The notes below the pieces were generated by a model. That model had not been told where the DNA came from. It saw only the letters and a list, made by a program, of their open reading frames with translations, and did no database searches. Below are positions 1 to 6,720 of a DNA stretch of 8,988 bases, piece after piece. How positions within the stretch are numbered: the stretch's first letter is position 1; each line of letters opens with the position of its first letter. The translations under genes were made by a program, and so were the position numbers. Origin of the DNA: Bacteriovoracaceae bacterium (GTDB taxonomy: Bacteria > Bdellovibrionota > UBA1018); NCBI GenBank assembly GCA_023250755.1, contig JAHFAC010000057.1, positions 1 to 8,988 of the forward strand. The letters run 5' to 3'.

Positions 1-1
1 T

Positions 2-1588
2 GAACCCATTCGAACCTACGCGCCTGGCGACTCCCATCGCAAATCGATTGAAACCAGACTCAAATCCATGGCCTCCGAAAGAATTGAAATCCCCTGCATC
101 ATCGGTGGAAAAGAGATTCGCACCGGGCTAAAGCGCCCAGTGATTATGCCGCACTCTCACCGGGAAATTTTAGCGGATGCCCACCTTGCTGGGCCCAATG
201 AGCTGCGCATGGCCGTAGAAGCTTCTCTTAAAGCCAAGCCTGCGTGGGAGGCTCTCCCTTGGCAAAATCGAGTAGCCATTTTTTTAAAAGCAGCAGAGCT
301 CCTGGCCGGTCCTTACCGGGATGTTTTGAACGCCTCGACCATGTTGGGGCAATCGAAGAATGTCCTCCAAGCCGAAATTGACTCAGCCTGCGAGCTCATT
401 GACTTCTTTCGCTTTAACTCCTTTTTTTATCAACAGATTCTAGACATCCAACCGATCTCTTCTCCCGGAGTCTGGAACTCAATGGACTATCGCCCTCTCG
501 AGGGATTTGTGCTCGCCATCACTCCCTTTAACTTCACTTCGATTGGTGGAAACCTGCCGACTGCGCCCGCCCTCGTTGGAAACACAGTCGTTTGGAAACC
601 CTCTCATACCCAGCTTCTTTCAGCGTATTACATCATGAAGCTTTTGAAGGAGGCGGGGCTCCCCGACGGTGTCATCAATTTTGTCCCCTCTGCGGGCTCC
701 GATGTAGGACGCCTCTTGCTCCCTATGCCAGAGCTTGCGGGTATCCATTTTACGGGGTCAACTTCCACTTTTCAGGGAATTTATAAAACCATTGGCGAGA
801 ATATCGCAAAGTATCGCTCCTATCCTCGGATCGTAGGCGAAACAGGGGGGAAAGACTTTATCTTCGCCCATCCGTCAGCCGATTTGGAGGCACTTGCCAC
901 TGCCCTTGTCCGTGGAGCGTTTGAATACCAAGGCCAGAAGTGCTCTGCCGCCTCAAGGGCTTATATTCCAAAAAGCCTCTGGCCCCGAATCGAGGAGCGT
1001 CTCACCAGCGATCTTCAGTCTATCTCAATGGGGGACGTCCGTGATTTCAAGAATTTTGTAAATGCAGTGATTGACGAGCCTTCTTTTAAGAATATCTGTA
1101 CTTACATCGAACACGCACGCACCTCAAATGACGCAAAGATATTGATTGGCGGAAAAGCCAAGAATGAGACCGGTTACTTTGTAGAACCTACGGTCATTCT
1201 CACGACTCACCCTCGCTACAAGAGCATGGTTGAAGAGATTTTTGGCCCCGTTTTAAGTATCTACGTCTACGATGACACAAAGCTCGATGAAACATTGGCG
1301 GTATGTGATGAGTCCACCGCCTATGCTTTGACGGGTGCGGTCTTTGCACAAGATCAGAGCGCAGCGATAAAAATATCTGAACGCCTCCGCCATGCAGCCG
1401 GAAATTTTTACATCAATGACAAACCTACAGGTGCTGTCGTGGGACAACAACCTTTTGGAGGTGCCCGTGCCTCAGGCACCAACGATAAAGCCGGAAGTGT
1501 TTTAAACCTCTACCGTTGGCTCTCTCCCCGTACCATCAAGGAAACCTTCTTGCCACCGAAGGATTATCGATATCCGTTTATGGGTTAA
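2..1588 (+). CDS. Delta-1-pyrroline-5-carboxylate dehydrogenase (ALDH4A1-type), 5' partial
   Basis: NAD-dependent aldehyde dehydrogenase oxidising glutamate semialdehyde (from P5C) to glutamate, the second step of proline breakdown, in the cytosol. 528 residues are visible. Numbering from the first complete codon, the substrate-side motif PFNFTSIGGN lies at 175-184, the general-base Glu (GETGGKD) at 280, the catalytic Cys (GQKCSA) at 314 and the C-terminal GQQPFGGARASGTND at 481-495. These match the recalled mammalian mitochondrial ALDH4A1 closely along the whole length. The frame is open from the left edge, and residues 1-22 (EPIRTYAPGDSHRK...) align with the ALDH4A1 segment EPVLAFTQGSPERD..., so the ATG at 68, which has no Shine-Dalgarno sequence, is internal and the true start is a few codons outside the window. 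It is a stand-alone enzyme at its C-terminus; whether a proline dehydrogenase gene lies upstream cannot be seen. It converges on the next gene. The symbol is left blank because pruA, rocA and putA are all used for this activity. Confidence 0.95.
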   Translation, partial: EPIRTYAPGDSHRKSIETRLKSMASERIEIPCIIGGKEIRTGLKRPVIMPHSHREILADAHLAGPNELRMAVEASLKAKPAWEALPWQNRVAIFLKAAELLAGPYRDVLNASTMLGQSKNVLQAEIDSACELIDFFRFNSFFYQQILDIQPISSPGVWNSMDYRPLEGFVLAITPFNFTSIGGNLPTAPALVGNTVVWKPSHTQLLSAYYIMKLLKEAGLPDGVINFVPSAGSDVGRLLLPMPELAGIHFTGSTSTFQGIYKTIGENIAKYRSYPRIVGETGGKDFIFAHPSADLEALATALVRGAFEYQGQKCSAASRAYIPKSLWPRIEERLTSDLQSISMGDVRDFKNFVNAVIDEPSFKNICTYIEHARTSNDAKILIGGKAKNETGYFVEPTVILTTHPRYKSMVEEIFGPVLSIYVYDDTKLDETLAVCDESTAYALTGAVFAQDQSAAIKISERLRHAAGNFYINDKPTGAVVGQQPFGGARASGTNDKAGSVLNLYRWLSPRTIKETFLPPKDYRYPFMG

Positions 1589-1591
1589 AGC

Positions 1592-2446
1592 CTAAAAATA
1601 CAGTGTGGCACCAAAAGTGTGAGCCACTGCAGCCACTGGCTCCAAAGCCCGTGACAAGCCGTAATCCAATGACATCCGCGGTGCGACCCAACCCAAGCCA
1701 AATCCATAACCCCGTCCGCGTCCTCCTTGAAAGGGAACGTTAGAGTTACGGAACATTCCAAGCCTTAGAAAAAGATCGGACATGAGAACAAATTCCAAAC
1801 CCGCCTCATATCCATATTGTTGCCCCGAAGAAAGAGAAGGCGTGTAATGAGGATCAAAATACGTCAATACAATCTCCTTCATATTGAGTTTCAATCCTAA
1901 AATATATTCCCGATAGAGACCCCTCTCCTGACCCGCAGAATTTTCCAGCATATTGTCACCAACGGCTGCAACTTGAAGCCAAGTTGAAGGAATCACGGTC
2001 GCCGAAACAACGGCATCCCGAGCTGCAGAATGGGTTGGATCGCTGAAGAAAAATTTTCCGCCTGCTCCAAATGAAACTCTCTGCTTGATCGCCTTAGATA
2101 CCCCGACATGCACCATAGTGGCATCCACTCGCTGGGTATAAGCCGCACCCGCTTGAAAAACATCAGATCGCCCATCTTGAACCGTTACACTGTAATTTTT
2201 GCCTTTTTCTGATCCGATCGCTACGGGTGCTGCCTCCCCATTAAAGGAAAGGTAGTTCAAACCAACACTATAGGTTGGAAGAAATGACGTAAACGATGGG
2301 TTTAGAAAAACTGCGTCATTCAAAAGCGGACCTGCGTGACCAGATCCCCCCAAACCGATCGATCGGGGTGACTGATAATCTGCAGCCAAAGCCCATTGAC
2401 TCATAAACCCAATCAGAGCGAATATTTTAATGAGTGGCTGTTTCAT
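1592..2446 (-). CDS. Exported outer-membrane beta-barrel-like protein, unknown function
   Basis: Not recognised as a named protein. From the ATG at 2446 it is 284 residues, beginning with a clear Sec signal peptide (MKQPLIKIFALIGFMSQWALA, cleavage after ALA at about residue 21). The mature start (SIGLGGSGHAGPLLNDAVFLNPS) resembles the small-residue-rich N-terminus of FadL/PorV/UPF0164-type barrels, where a Gly/Ala stretch leads into an Asn-Pro motif. The rest is rich in alternating aromatic and polar segments, and the protein ends in ...GATLYF, a terminal Phe as expected for a BAM-assembled outer-membrane strand. An ATG 12 nt upstream (2458) is in frame, but GAGG overlaps it and sits 6 nt before the 2446 ATG, so 2446 is preferred. 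It converges on the P5C dehydrogenase gene and diverges from dksA, so it is probably transcribed alone. The outer-membrane location is inferred; the cargo or role is unknown. Confidence 0.8.
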   Translation of the reverse strand: MKQPLIKIFALIGFMSQWALAADYQSPRSIGLGGSGHAGPLLNDAVFLNPSFTSFLPTYSVGLNYLSFNGEAAPVAIGSEKGKNYSVTVQDGRSDVFQAGAAYTQRVDATMVHVGVSKAIKQRVSFGAGGKFFFSDPTHSAARDAVVSATVIPSTWLQVAAVGDNMLENSAGQERGLYREYILGLKLNMKEIVLTYFDPHYTPSLSSGQQYGYEAGLEFVLMSDLFLRLGMFRNSNVPFQGGRGRGYGFGLGWVAPRMSLDYGLSRALEPVAAVAHTFGATLYF

Positions 2447-2460
2447 AAAAAACCTCATAA

Positions 2461-2489
2461 ATTAAGCTATTTAGAAAAAATTAACGCAA
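2461..2489 (-). promoter_or_regulatory. Possible sigma-70-type promoter for the outer-membrane gene
   Basis: Read on the minus strand, TTGCGT (complement of 2484-2489) and CTTAAT (complement of 2461-2466) are separated by exactly 17 nt of AT-rich sequence. Matches to TTGACA/TATAAT are 3/6 and 4/6. The leader before the 2446 start would be about ten bases. The hexamers are weak and the placement is only a candidate. Confidence 0.3.
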
Positions 2490-2559
2490 GGCGGTAATTT
2501 CTGCTTTCTTATTTCAACCCAGTCTGTTAAGTCTTGCGCCGCTTATGCCACTACGCAAG
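2485..2559. repeat. CGCAAG/CTTGCG hexamers around the dksA start
   Basis: CGCAAG occurs at 2485-2490 and again at 2554-2559, with its reverse complement CTTGCG at 2533-2538. The two CGCAAG copies share a longer 8-base core, ACGCAAGG (2484-2491 and 2553-2560). The last two hexamers could form a 6-bp stem whose 15-nt loop contains the dksA ATG (2545). This could be a regulator-binding repeat, an RNA hairpin over the start, or chance. Confidence 0.25.
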
Positions 2560-2919
2560 GAAAACATTGAGAAATTTCGAAACGAACTCCAAGCTCGACA
2601 AGCAATCCTAATCGAGGACTTAAAGAAATCAACAGCAGAGCTTATTGAAGATGAGCCTAATTTTGCCGACTCCATTGATCAAGCAAGTGCAGATGCAGGC
2701 AAAGCAATCACTGTTCAGATGAAGAATCGTGAAAGAGATATTCTCACTCAAATCAATGAAGCCCTTCGTAGGATTGAGGACGGTACATTTGGTGAGTGTG
2801 TGCAGTGCGCCGAGCCAATCGCTGAAGCTCGTATGAAAGCAAATCCAGCAACTACGCTTTGCATTGATTGTAAAAGTGAAATTGAATCCGAACAGGGCCG
2901 TTTTCCACGCAGGGTCTAA
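2545..2919 (+). CDS. dksA: DksA/TraR family zinc-finger transcription factor
   Basis: 124-residue regulator expected to bind RNA polymerase through the secondary channel and modulate initiation with ppGpp. The N-terminal third (about 1-35) and residues 50-80 are helical and charged, consistent with the DksA coiled coil. The tip motif DxxDxA is present as D42-S-I-D45-Q-A47, the residues needed for activity in E. coli DksA. A four-cysteine zinc finger follows with spacing CX2C-X17-CX2C (C85, C88, C106, C109), including the family signature FGECxxC and LCIDCK. It is shorter than the 151-residue E. coli protein, mainly at the N-terminus, as in many DksA-like proteins, so a paralogue with a different role is possible. 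No good Shine-Dalgarno sequence precedes the ATG at 2545 and there is no in-frame alternative start just upstream. It is separated from galU by 105 nt and may be a separate transcript. Confidence 0.9.
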   Translation: MPLRKENIEKFRNELQARQAILIEDLKKSTAELIEDEPNFADSIDQASADAGKAITVQMKNRERDILTQINEALRRIEDGTFGECVQCAEPIAEARMKANPATTLCIDCKSEIESEQGRFPRRV

Positions 2920-2984
2920 ATTCAATCCCCGCCTAAACATGATCTAAGATTGATCAAGAAACCAAAAAGCTTTGAGTTTCAAAA

Positions 2985-3009
2985 TTGACTTGGGCCCTCT
3001 CCCTATGAT
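2985..3009 (+). promoter_or_regulatory. Possible promoter upstream of galU
   Basis: TATGAT at 3004-3009 is a 5/6 match to the -10 consensus and lies at a plausible distance from the galU ATG at 3025. TTGACT at 2985-2990 is a 5/6 match to the -35 consensus, but the spacer between them is only 13 nt, well short of the usual 16-18. Either the -10 works with a poor -35, or one of the hexamers is coincidental. If it is used, the leader would be about ten bases. Confidence 0.35.
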
Positions 3010-3024
3010 GAAGTTTCAAGAGAA

Positions 3025-3900
3025 ATGGCTTCAATAAAAGTTCGTAAAGCAGTGATCCCTGCAGCTGGCCTTGGAACGCGATTTTTACCCGCTACCAAAG
3101 CCATTCCAAAAGAAATGATCCCAATCGTAGACATTCCGATGATCCAGCTCATCGTCGAAGAAGCAGTCCGCTCTGGAATCCAAGATATTGTCCTCGTCAC
3201 TGCACGCCACAAGGGGGCGATTGAAGACCACTTTGATTTCAATTACGAACTCGAAGATACTCTCGACAAAAAAAATAAAAAAGACCTGGCTGAAATCTCA
3301 CGTTCAATCGGAAAAAGCTGTAACCTGATCTCGCTTAGACAAAAGAATCCGCTCGGATTGGGGCACGCTGTGCTTTGCGCAGAACCCGCCATTGGCAATG
3401 AACCTTTTGCGATCCTTCTTGGAGACGATCTAATTGATGCCAAGATCCCCTGCACAAAGCAACTCATCGAAGTATATGAGCGAGAAAACGCTTCGGTCGT
3501 AGGGGTTATGGACGTACCCTCTCCCGAGGTGTCGAAATATGGGATTGTAGGCGGAAAAATGCTGAATCCAAAACTCATGGAGGTTTCTCATCTTGTAGAG
3601 AAACCCGCCCCATCAGCTGCTCCCTCTTGTTTTGCAATTCCAGGACGCTATGTTTTGAGTTCTAAAATCTTTCAATGCTTGAAAGAAACGAAGCCCGGTA
3701 AAGGGGGCGAAATTCAATTGACAGATGGATTGCAGCTCCTCGCTGAACGAGAGCGACTCCTCGCTTATCAATTTGAGGGAATCCGATACGATGCAGGCGA
3801 TCGTCTCGGATTCATCGACGCCACTTTGGCTTACGCTTTGAAACGCCCCGAGCTAGCCCCGGGAGTTCAAGAATTACTGAAAAAACACCTCAAAGCATGA
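3025..3900 (+). CDS. galU: UTP--glucose-1-phosphate uridylyltransferase GalU
   Basis: Cytosolic nucleotidyltransferase making UDP-glucose from UTP and glucose-1-phosphate, the precursor for LPS/capsule sugars and UDP-galactose or UDP-glucuronate. The 291-residue protein is close to the family norm of about 300. Visible motifs: the nucleotide-binding loop AAGLGTRFLPATKAIPKEM (13-31), PLGLGHAV (109-116), metal/UTP-contact LLGDDLID (131-138), VEKP (191-194), GRYVL just after it, and EIQLTDGL (229-236). All are in the order seen in E. coli GalU. The start MASIKVRKAVIPAAG matches the usual GalU N-terminus; the only purine-rich stretch (AAGAGA, 3018-3023) lies very close to the ATG. A run of eight A, one T and six A at 3268-3282 encodes Lys/Asn-rich residues 82-86 in a probable surface segment. 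It is the first gene of the tight run leading to priA. Confidence 0.96.
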   Translation: MASIKVRKAVIPAAGLGTRFLPATKAIPKEMIPIVDIPMIQLIVEEAVRSGIQDIVLVTARHKGAIEDHFDFNYELEDTLDKKNKKDLAEISRSIGKSCNLISLRQKNPLGLGHAVLCAEPAIGNEPFAILLGDDLIDAKIPCTKQLIEVYERENASVVGVMDVPSPEVSKYGIVGGKMLNPKLMEVSHLVEKPAPSAAPSCFAIPGRYVLSSKIFQCLKETKPGKGGEIQLTDGLQLLAERERLLAYQFEGIRYDAGDRLGFIDATLAYALKRPELAPGVQELLKKHLKA

Positions 3901-3901
3901 C

Positions 3902-4696
3902 ATGAGAATCCAAATGAAAATCTCGTCGGTTTTACTCTTGATTCTTGGGCTGATCGCCCTAGGTGAATGCCCAGCCCAAGCTTATATTCCACCTTCTCAA
4001 TTCATCATAAAAACGATGGTCGCCAAACGACCAAAACCGCATTCTATTCGAATCCGAACTACCGTGACAGCAATGGAGGCTGAAAAAATCACCGTCTTTC
4101 ATTTTAAAGAAAGCACTTATTTTGATTTACAAAGCCAAACCATGAAAAGCCGGGCAACGGACGACTCAGGAAAAGACCTTTACTACGCAGAACACCCCTT
4201 CAGGCTTTCTGAGGAATTGCTTTTTGGATCCAACCCCGCCACCGTCATTCATGTGCTCAGGGAAGCAGGGATCTTAATACGGCTTGAAAATGAAGATGAA
4301 AAAGAAAAAACAGAAATGACCTGGCTTGGCCGTTGGAAGGGCCTGCTCACTTGGGTGATTGGGGGGAAAAAAGCAAACGAACCCCAGCTTTGGATTGAGA
4401 AAGATCGCTTTCTTCCCGTCCGGTTGCGCATGAGCAATTCAAACCCATGGGCCGAGCTACAGTGCGAAGGCTATCATTTTTACAAAGAACTGCCTTTTCC
4501 TCAATTGATGACCGTACTGCGCAATTCGGACGAAAAAGAAAGCGCTTTTCTCCAAAGTGAACTCCAAGATTTAGTGGTTAATCCTGACTTGATGATCAAC
4601 GCACCTAACACCCCAAATCATTTTACTGAAGCCGGAAATTCTGCCCCTGAAAAAGTCCGCGAGTTGATTCGATTTTACTATTCGTCAGTGAGGTAA
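3902..4696 (+). CDS. Exported protein of unknown function between galU and priA
   Basis: Not recognised. 264 residues with a classical signal peptide: a basic start, a hydrophobic core (SSVLLLILGLIALG) and a likely cleavage at AQA-Y, about residue 27. The Cys before the site (LGEC) is not a good lipobox, so a soluble periplasmic or loosely envelope-bound protein is more likely than a lipoprotein. The middle contains PQLWIEKDRFLPVRLRM, which resembles the strand-turn-strand segment of LolA/LolB-like outer-membrane lipoprotein-sorting folds; this is a weak fold guess only. The start is uncertain: the ATG at 3902 is 1 nt after the galU stop, which suits translational coupling, while the in-frame ATG at 3914 has GAGA 6 nt upstream and gives a cleaner signal peptide. 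The short gaps on both sides (1 and 2 nt) argue for co-expression with galU and priA. No catalytic motif was seen. Confidence 0.8.
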   Translation: MRIQMKISSVLLLILGLIALGECPAQAYIPPSQFIIKTMVAKRPKPHSIRIRTTVTAMEAEKITVFHFKESTYFDLQSQTMKSRATDDSGKDLYYAEHPFRLSEELLFGSNPATVIHVLREAGILIRLENEDEKEKTEMTWLGRWKGLLTWVIGGKKANEPQLWIEKDRFLPVRLRMSNSNPWAELQCEGYHFYKELPFPQLMTVLRNSDEKESAFLQSELQDLVVNPDLMINAPNTPNHFTEAGNSAPEKVRELIRFYYSSVR

Positions 4697-4698
4697 AA

Positions 4699-6717
4699 GT
4701 GGAACAGAATGCAGAATACATACTTTCTGTCGCTGTCCCTCGCCCAATCGAAGGGCTTTTTACCTATCGCCTGCCTAGTGCTTTGGCTTCAAAAATCCAA
4801 GTGGGCGGATGGGTGCAAGTCCCTTTTGGTCGAACCAAAACTCATGCGTTTATCGTGGAGCCCGCACAACCCTTCTCAAACGTTCCAGCACATCTGCACG
4901 CCCATGAGTTAAAAGAGATTTTAGCAGTGGGCGGATCAGGTGTCGTCTTTTCGGAGGACCTCCTCCAACTCTGTCGGTGGACCGCTGATTATTATCGCAT
5001 GCCCTTGGGAGAAGTTCTGGGCTGCGCCGCCTCGCCCGCTTCGCTTGGGCTTAAGACATCACGAACAAAAAGTCGTGAACTCACTCGTCATGAGCCCTCA
5101 AAACCAATCCGACACGAAATGACAGAAGACCAAAAAAAAGCACTGCAAATTTTAGAAAAACACCAAGGAACCGCGCTCCTTCATGGCATTACAGGGAGTG
5201 GAAAAACAGAACTCTACATTGAACTCGCCAAACAAGTCCTTGAAGCTGGAAAAAATGTTTTACTCTTGGCACCCGAAATCGCGCTCACTCCTCAACTGCA
5301 TCGCCGGCTCGAAGCAGGACTGGGTCTTTCAGTAAGCCTCTGGCACTCGGCATTGCCTAACGGAAAACGACGTGACCATGCTACTGCACTCCGCTCTGGA
5401 GAGTTGCGTGTAGTCGTAGGCGCACGATCCGCGGTGTTCGCCCCAGTTCAAAACCTCGGATTGATCATCGTAGACGAAGAACATGACCCGACTTACAAGC
5501 AAGAAGACCGCGTCAAATATAACGCCCGAGATCTCGCAGTTGTTCGTGGAAAAATCACCGGCTCCTTGGTCGTATTGGGCTCAGCCACACCCAGTCTCGA
5601 AACACGCGAACGGGTTCGTGAAGGGCGATATGGAATCGCTAGACTCCCAAAACGAATATCGTCAAGCGGCCTTCCCGAAGTGGATATCGTCAACCTTTGT
5701 GAAGAAGAGAAAGTACATGCAATCCAAGCCCCCCTTGCAACACGAACCCTGCAGGCAATCCGTGACACCCTTGAAGCCGGAAATCAGGTAATGGTCTTTT
5801 TAAATCGGCGGGGATTTGCTTCATTCCTCCTCTGCCGTGATTGTGGTGAAGTCCCTCAGTGCCAACACTGCTCGGTTTCATTGACCGTTCATAAAAAACT
5901 GAAACAATTACGCTGCCACACCTGTGGATATCAAGAAGGAATTCACCACACTTGCCAAAAATGTCGTGGAATCGACTTAGCGCCCATGGGGGCTGGAACA
6001 GAAAGTTTAGAGGATGAGTTGCCAGCGCTTCTTCCTCGGGCCGTTCCGCTCAGATTGGATCGGGATCAAGTGACCAGCGCCACTCGACTTGACCGGATTT
6101 TAGATGAGTTCCGCCAGGGTAAAGCCAATCTCCTTTTGGGCACTCAAATGCTGGTCAAAGGACACGATTTTCCGGGCGTAACCCTAGTCGTGGTCATCCT
6201 GGCGGATTCCCTTTTTCGTTGGCCAGACTTCAGGGCTCCTGAGCGCGCCTTTCAGATTTTGACTCAAGTGGCGGGTCGAGCGGGCCGTGGTGAAACTGCC
6301 GGCAAAGTCCTGATCCAAACTTTTCAGCCTGATCATCCCGTCATTCGCGCAGTGAAGGGTGAGATCTCTGAAGAGGATTTCCTTACAGGCGAACGAGAAC
6401 TCCGACAAGTCTTGAGCTACCCTCCTTTTGGAAGACTGGCGCGTCTGCGTTTTGAAAATACCGAGCAAGGAGATGCAAAAGCGCATGCCAGTGAAATCGC
6501 AAAAGGCTTGGGGCCCCTGGAGCTGTCAAAAAAACTGCAAATTCTCGGGCCCAGCGAGGCTTTTTTAGAACGTGCAAAAGGGATTTATCGCTGGGATCTT
6601 CTTTTGAAGGGAACAGAAATCCGGATCCTTCAACAAGCAGTTTCTCGGGCCAAGGCACTGTGTGCACAAAAACGATGGCAATTGCTTGTCGATATTGACC
6701 CTTACGGGATAGGATAA
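4699..6717 (+). CDS. priA: Primosomal replication-restart helicase PriA, without winged-helix domain
   Basis: 3'-5' DExH helicase that recognises abandoned replication forks and reloads the replisome. 672 residues. Order: 3'-DNA-binding domain (about 1-107; PFGR at 42-45, WTADYYRMPLGEVL at 94-107), a polar linker (about 108-141), helicase lobe 1 with Walker A GITGSGKTE (Lys169) and DEEH (259-262), the zinc-binding insert with eight Cys in four CxxC pairs (379/382, 388/391, 406/409, 419/422), then lobe 2 with GTQMLVKGHDFP and QVAGRAGRG, ending LLVDIDPYGIG. From memory, E. coli PriA is 732 residues with the Walker Lys at 230. Here the part after that Lys is almost identical in length (503 versus 502), so the shortening lies before it, where the winged helix normally sits. 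The start is GTG with GAGG (4690-4693) 5 nt upstream, overlapping the end of the preceding gene. Confidence 0.96.
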   Translation: MEQNAEYILSVAVPRPIEGLFTYRLPSALASKIQVGGWVQVPFGRTKTHAFIVEPAQPFSNVPAHLHAHELKEILAVGGSGVVFSEDLLQLCRWTADYYRMPLGEVLGCAASPASLGLKTSRTKSRELTRHEPSKPIRHEMTEDQKKALQILEKHQGTALLHGITGSGKTELYIELAKQVLEAGKNVLLLAPEIALTPQLHRRLEAGLGLSVSLWHSALPNGKRRDHATALRSGELRVVVGARSAVFAPVQNLGLIIVDEEHDPTYKQEDRVKYNARDLAVVRGKITGSLVVLGSATPSLETRERVREGRYGIARLPKRISSSGLPEVDIVNLCEEEKVHAIQAPLATRTLQAIRDTLEAGNQVMVFLNRRGFASFLLCRDCGEVPQCQHCSVSLTVHKKLKQLRCHTCGYQEGIHHTCQKCRGIDLAPMGAGTESLEDELPALLPRAVPLRLDRDQVTSATRLDRILDEFRQGKANLLLGTQMLVKGHDFPGVTLVVVILADSLFRWPDFRAPERAFQILTQVAGRAGRGETAGKVLIQTFQPDHPVIRAVKGEISEEDFLTGERELRQVLSYPPFGRLARLRFENTEQGDAKAHASEIAKGLGPLELSKKLQILGPSEAFLERAKGIYRWDLLLKGTEIRILQQAVSRAKALCAQKRWQLLVDIDPYGIG

Positions 6718-6720
6718 AGT

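Noticed and set aside
1253..1450. Minus-strand open frame inside the P5C dehydrogenase gene
   Set aside because: It overlaps a strongly conserved gene, has no recognisable domain and no ribosome-binding site was seen; it is a shadow frame. The same applies to the other short overlapping frames across dksA, galU and priA.
1604..1650. Inverted repeats (GAGCCA/TGGCTC and CAGTG...CACTG) near the end of the outer-membrane gene, as a terminator
   Set aside because: They lie within its coding sequence (Ala/Val-rich C-terminal codons) and no T tract follows on either strand.
2958..2980. Hairpin GAAACCAAA/TTTG-A-GTTTC between dksA and galU as a dksA terminator
   Set aside because: The stem is AT-rich, has a bulge and is followed by AAAA, not T residues, so it is not a convincing intrinsic terminator.
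3268..3282. A8-T-A6 run in galU as a slippage or phase-variation site
   Set aside because: The frame is intact, the run encodes Lys/Asn residues in a variable charged segment, and galU is a housekeeping gene; nothing else suggests programmed frameshifting.
3902..4000. Lipoprotein signal in the exported protein after galU
   Set aside because: The residues before the Cys (Leu-Gly-Glu) do not fit a lipobox, and a better signal peptidase I site (AQA) lies just downstream.
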